The notes below the pieces were generated by a model, which made no database searches, was not told the DNA's origin, and was given only the letters and a program-made list of their open reading frames with translations. The position numbers were made by a program, and so were the translations under genes. A DNA stretch of 64,000 nucleotides from UBA2357 sp002344625 (GTDB lineage: Bacteria > Pseudomonadota > Gammaproteobacteria > Burkholderiales > Rhodocyclaceae): contig CALKIH010000041.1 of assembly GCA_937995335.1 (NCBI GenBank), positions 1 through 64,000 on the forward strand, read 5' to 3'. Shown in pieces: positions 63,888 to 64,000 of this stretch (position 1 is its first letter; each line of letters starts with the position of its first letter).

Positions 63888-64000
63888 TTAGGCCTTACCT
63901 TCCATAATCTTCTTGCTGAATTTAAATTTCAAGAGCGCGAAAGCGACTACATTCATTACCTGGATCACGATAAAATTAAAATCGAAATACTTTACGAGAG
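63888..64000 (-). CDS. C-terminal end of a membrane protein (partial)
   Basis: On the minus strand the last 36 codons of an open frame enter from the right edge and end at TAA (63890-63888): FDFNFIVIQVMNVVAFALL is a transmembrane helix, followed by a basic tail KFKFSKKIMEGKA. Start and most of the gene lie outside. The helix-plus-basic-tail end would fit GtrA-like or other polysaccharide-export membrane proteins, but no family can be named. The last 110 bases are about 36% GC, far below the rest of the window. Confidence 0.5.
   Translation of the reverse strand, partial: LVKYFDFNFIVIQVMNVVAFALLKFKFSKKIMEGKA

Overview
The window reads as a stretch of GC-rich chromosome from a Gram-negative betaproteobacterium. 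Gene content and order (queA-tgt-yajC-secDF; mraZ to lpxC; aroQ-accBC-prmA; a DUF3426 zinc-ribbon protein) resemble the Azoarcus/Thauera/Aromatoleum group (Rhodocyclales). That placement is inference from synteny and protein character, not from a search. I see no prophage, insertion sequence or CRISPR array.

Layout. (1) 1-5.7 kb, plus strand: the 5' part of a tRNA-Leu (minus), then queA, tgt, yajC, secD and secF (queuosine modification of tRNA and Sec export). (2) 5.7-12.2 kb: a DUF2322 gene with purB (minus), apaG and an AI-2E-type permease (plus), then argJ and an HDOD-GAF protein (minus). (3) 12.2-33.6 kb, almost all minus strand: secA, a small dciA-like gene facing the other way, a two-helix membrane protein, lpxC, ftsZ, and the complete division and cell-wall (dcw) cluster. 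In the order of transcription the cluster is mraZ-rsmH-ftsL-ftsI-murE-murF-mraY-murD-ftsW-murG-murC-ddl-ftsQ-ftsA. These 14 genes have no intergenic base between them. A sigma70-type promoter followed by four MraZ-box repeats spaced exactly 10 bp lies in front of mraZ. (4) 33.9-46.1 kb: RNase P RNA, a small lipoprotein, pyrC, divergent rsmI/yraN, a DiaA-like SIS protein, a DolP-like BON lipoprotein, mpl, a conserved unknown gene coupled to a TlpA thioredoxin, then aroQ-accB-accC-prmA and the zinc-ribbon/DUF3426 protein.

(5) 46.3-64 kb, minus strand except for one acyltransferase: envelope and surface functions. A predicted 1818-residue secreted protein carries about seven Cys-paired DUF11-like repeats and a C-terminal sorting-type tail. 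It is followed by a PfkB sugar/nucleoside kinase, a PlsC-type acyltransferase, a complete dTDP-L-rhamnose set in the order rmlC-D-B-A, fcl, a GT4 glycosyltransferase, an rmd-like reductase and gmd, and a secreted CAP/DUF4214 protein. The right edge is distinctly AT-rich and ends inside what looks like the last 36 codons of a membrane protein. An O-antigen or exopolysaccharide locus probably continues beyond the window.

How the genes work together: regions 3 and 4 build and recycle peptidoglycan, start lipid A synthesis (lpxC), supply malonyl-CoA (accBC) and export envelope proteins (sec). Region 5 makes activated deoxysugars (dTDP-L-rhamnose, GDP-L-fucose and probably GDP-D-rhamnose) for a surface glycan. 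The least ordinary observations are the AroQ homologue lacking the usual catalytic Arg/Tyr of its lid loop, the giant Cys-paired repeat protein, the CAP/DUF4214 protein beside the sugar genes, and the phased MraZ operator.
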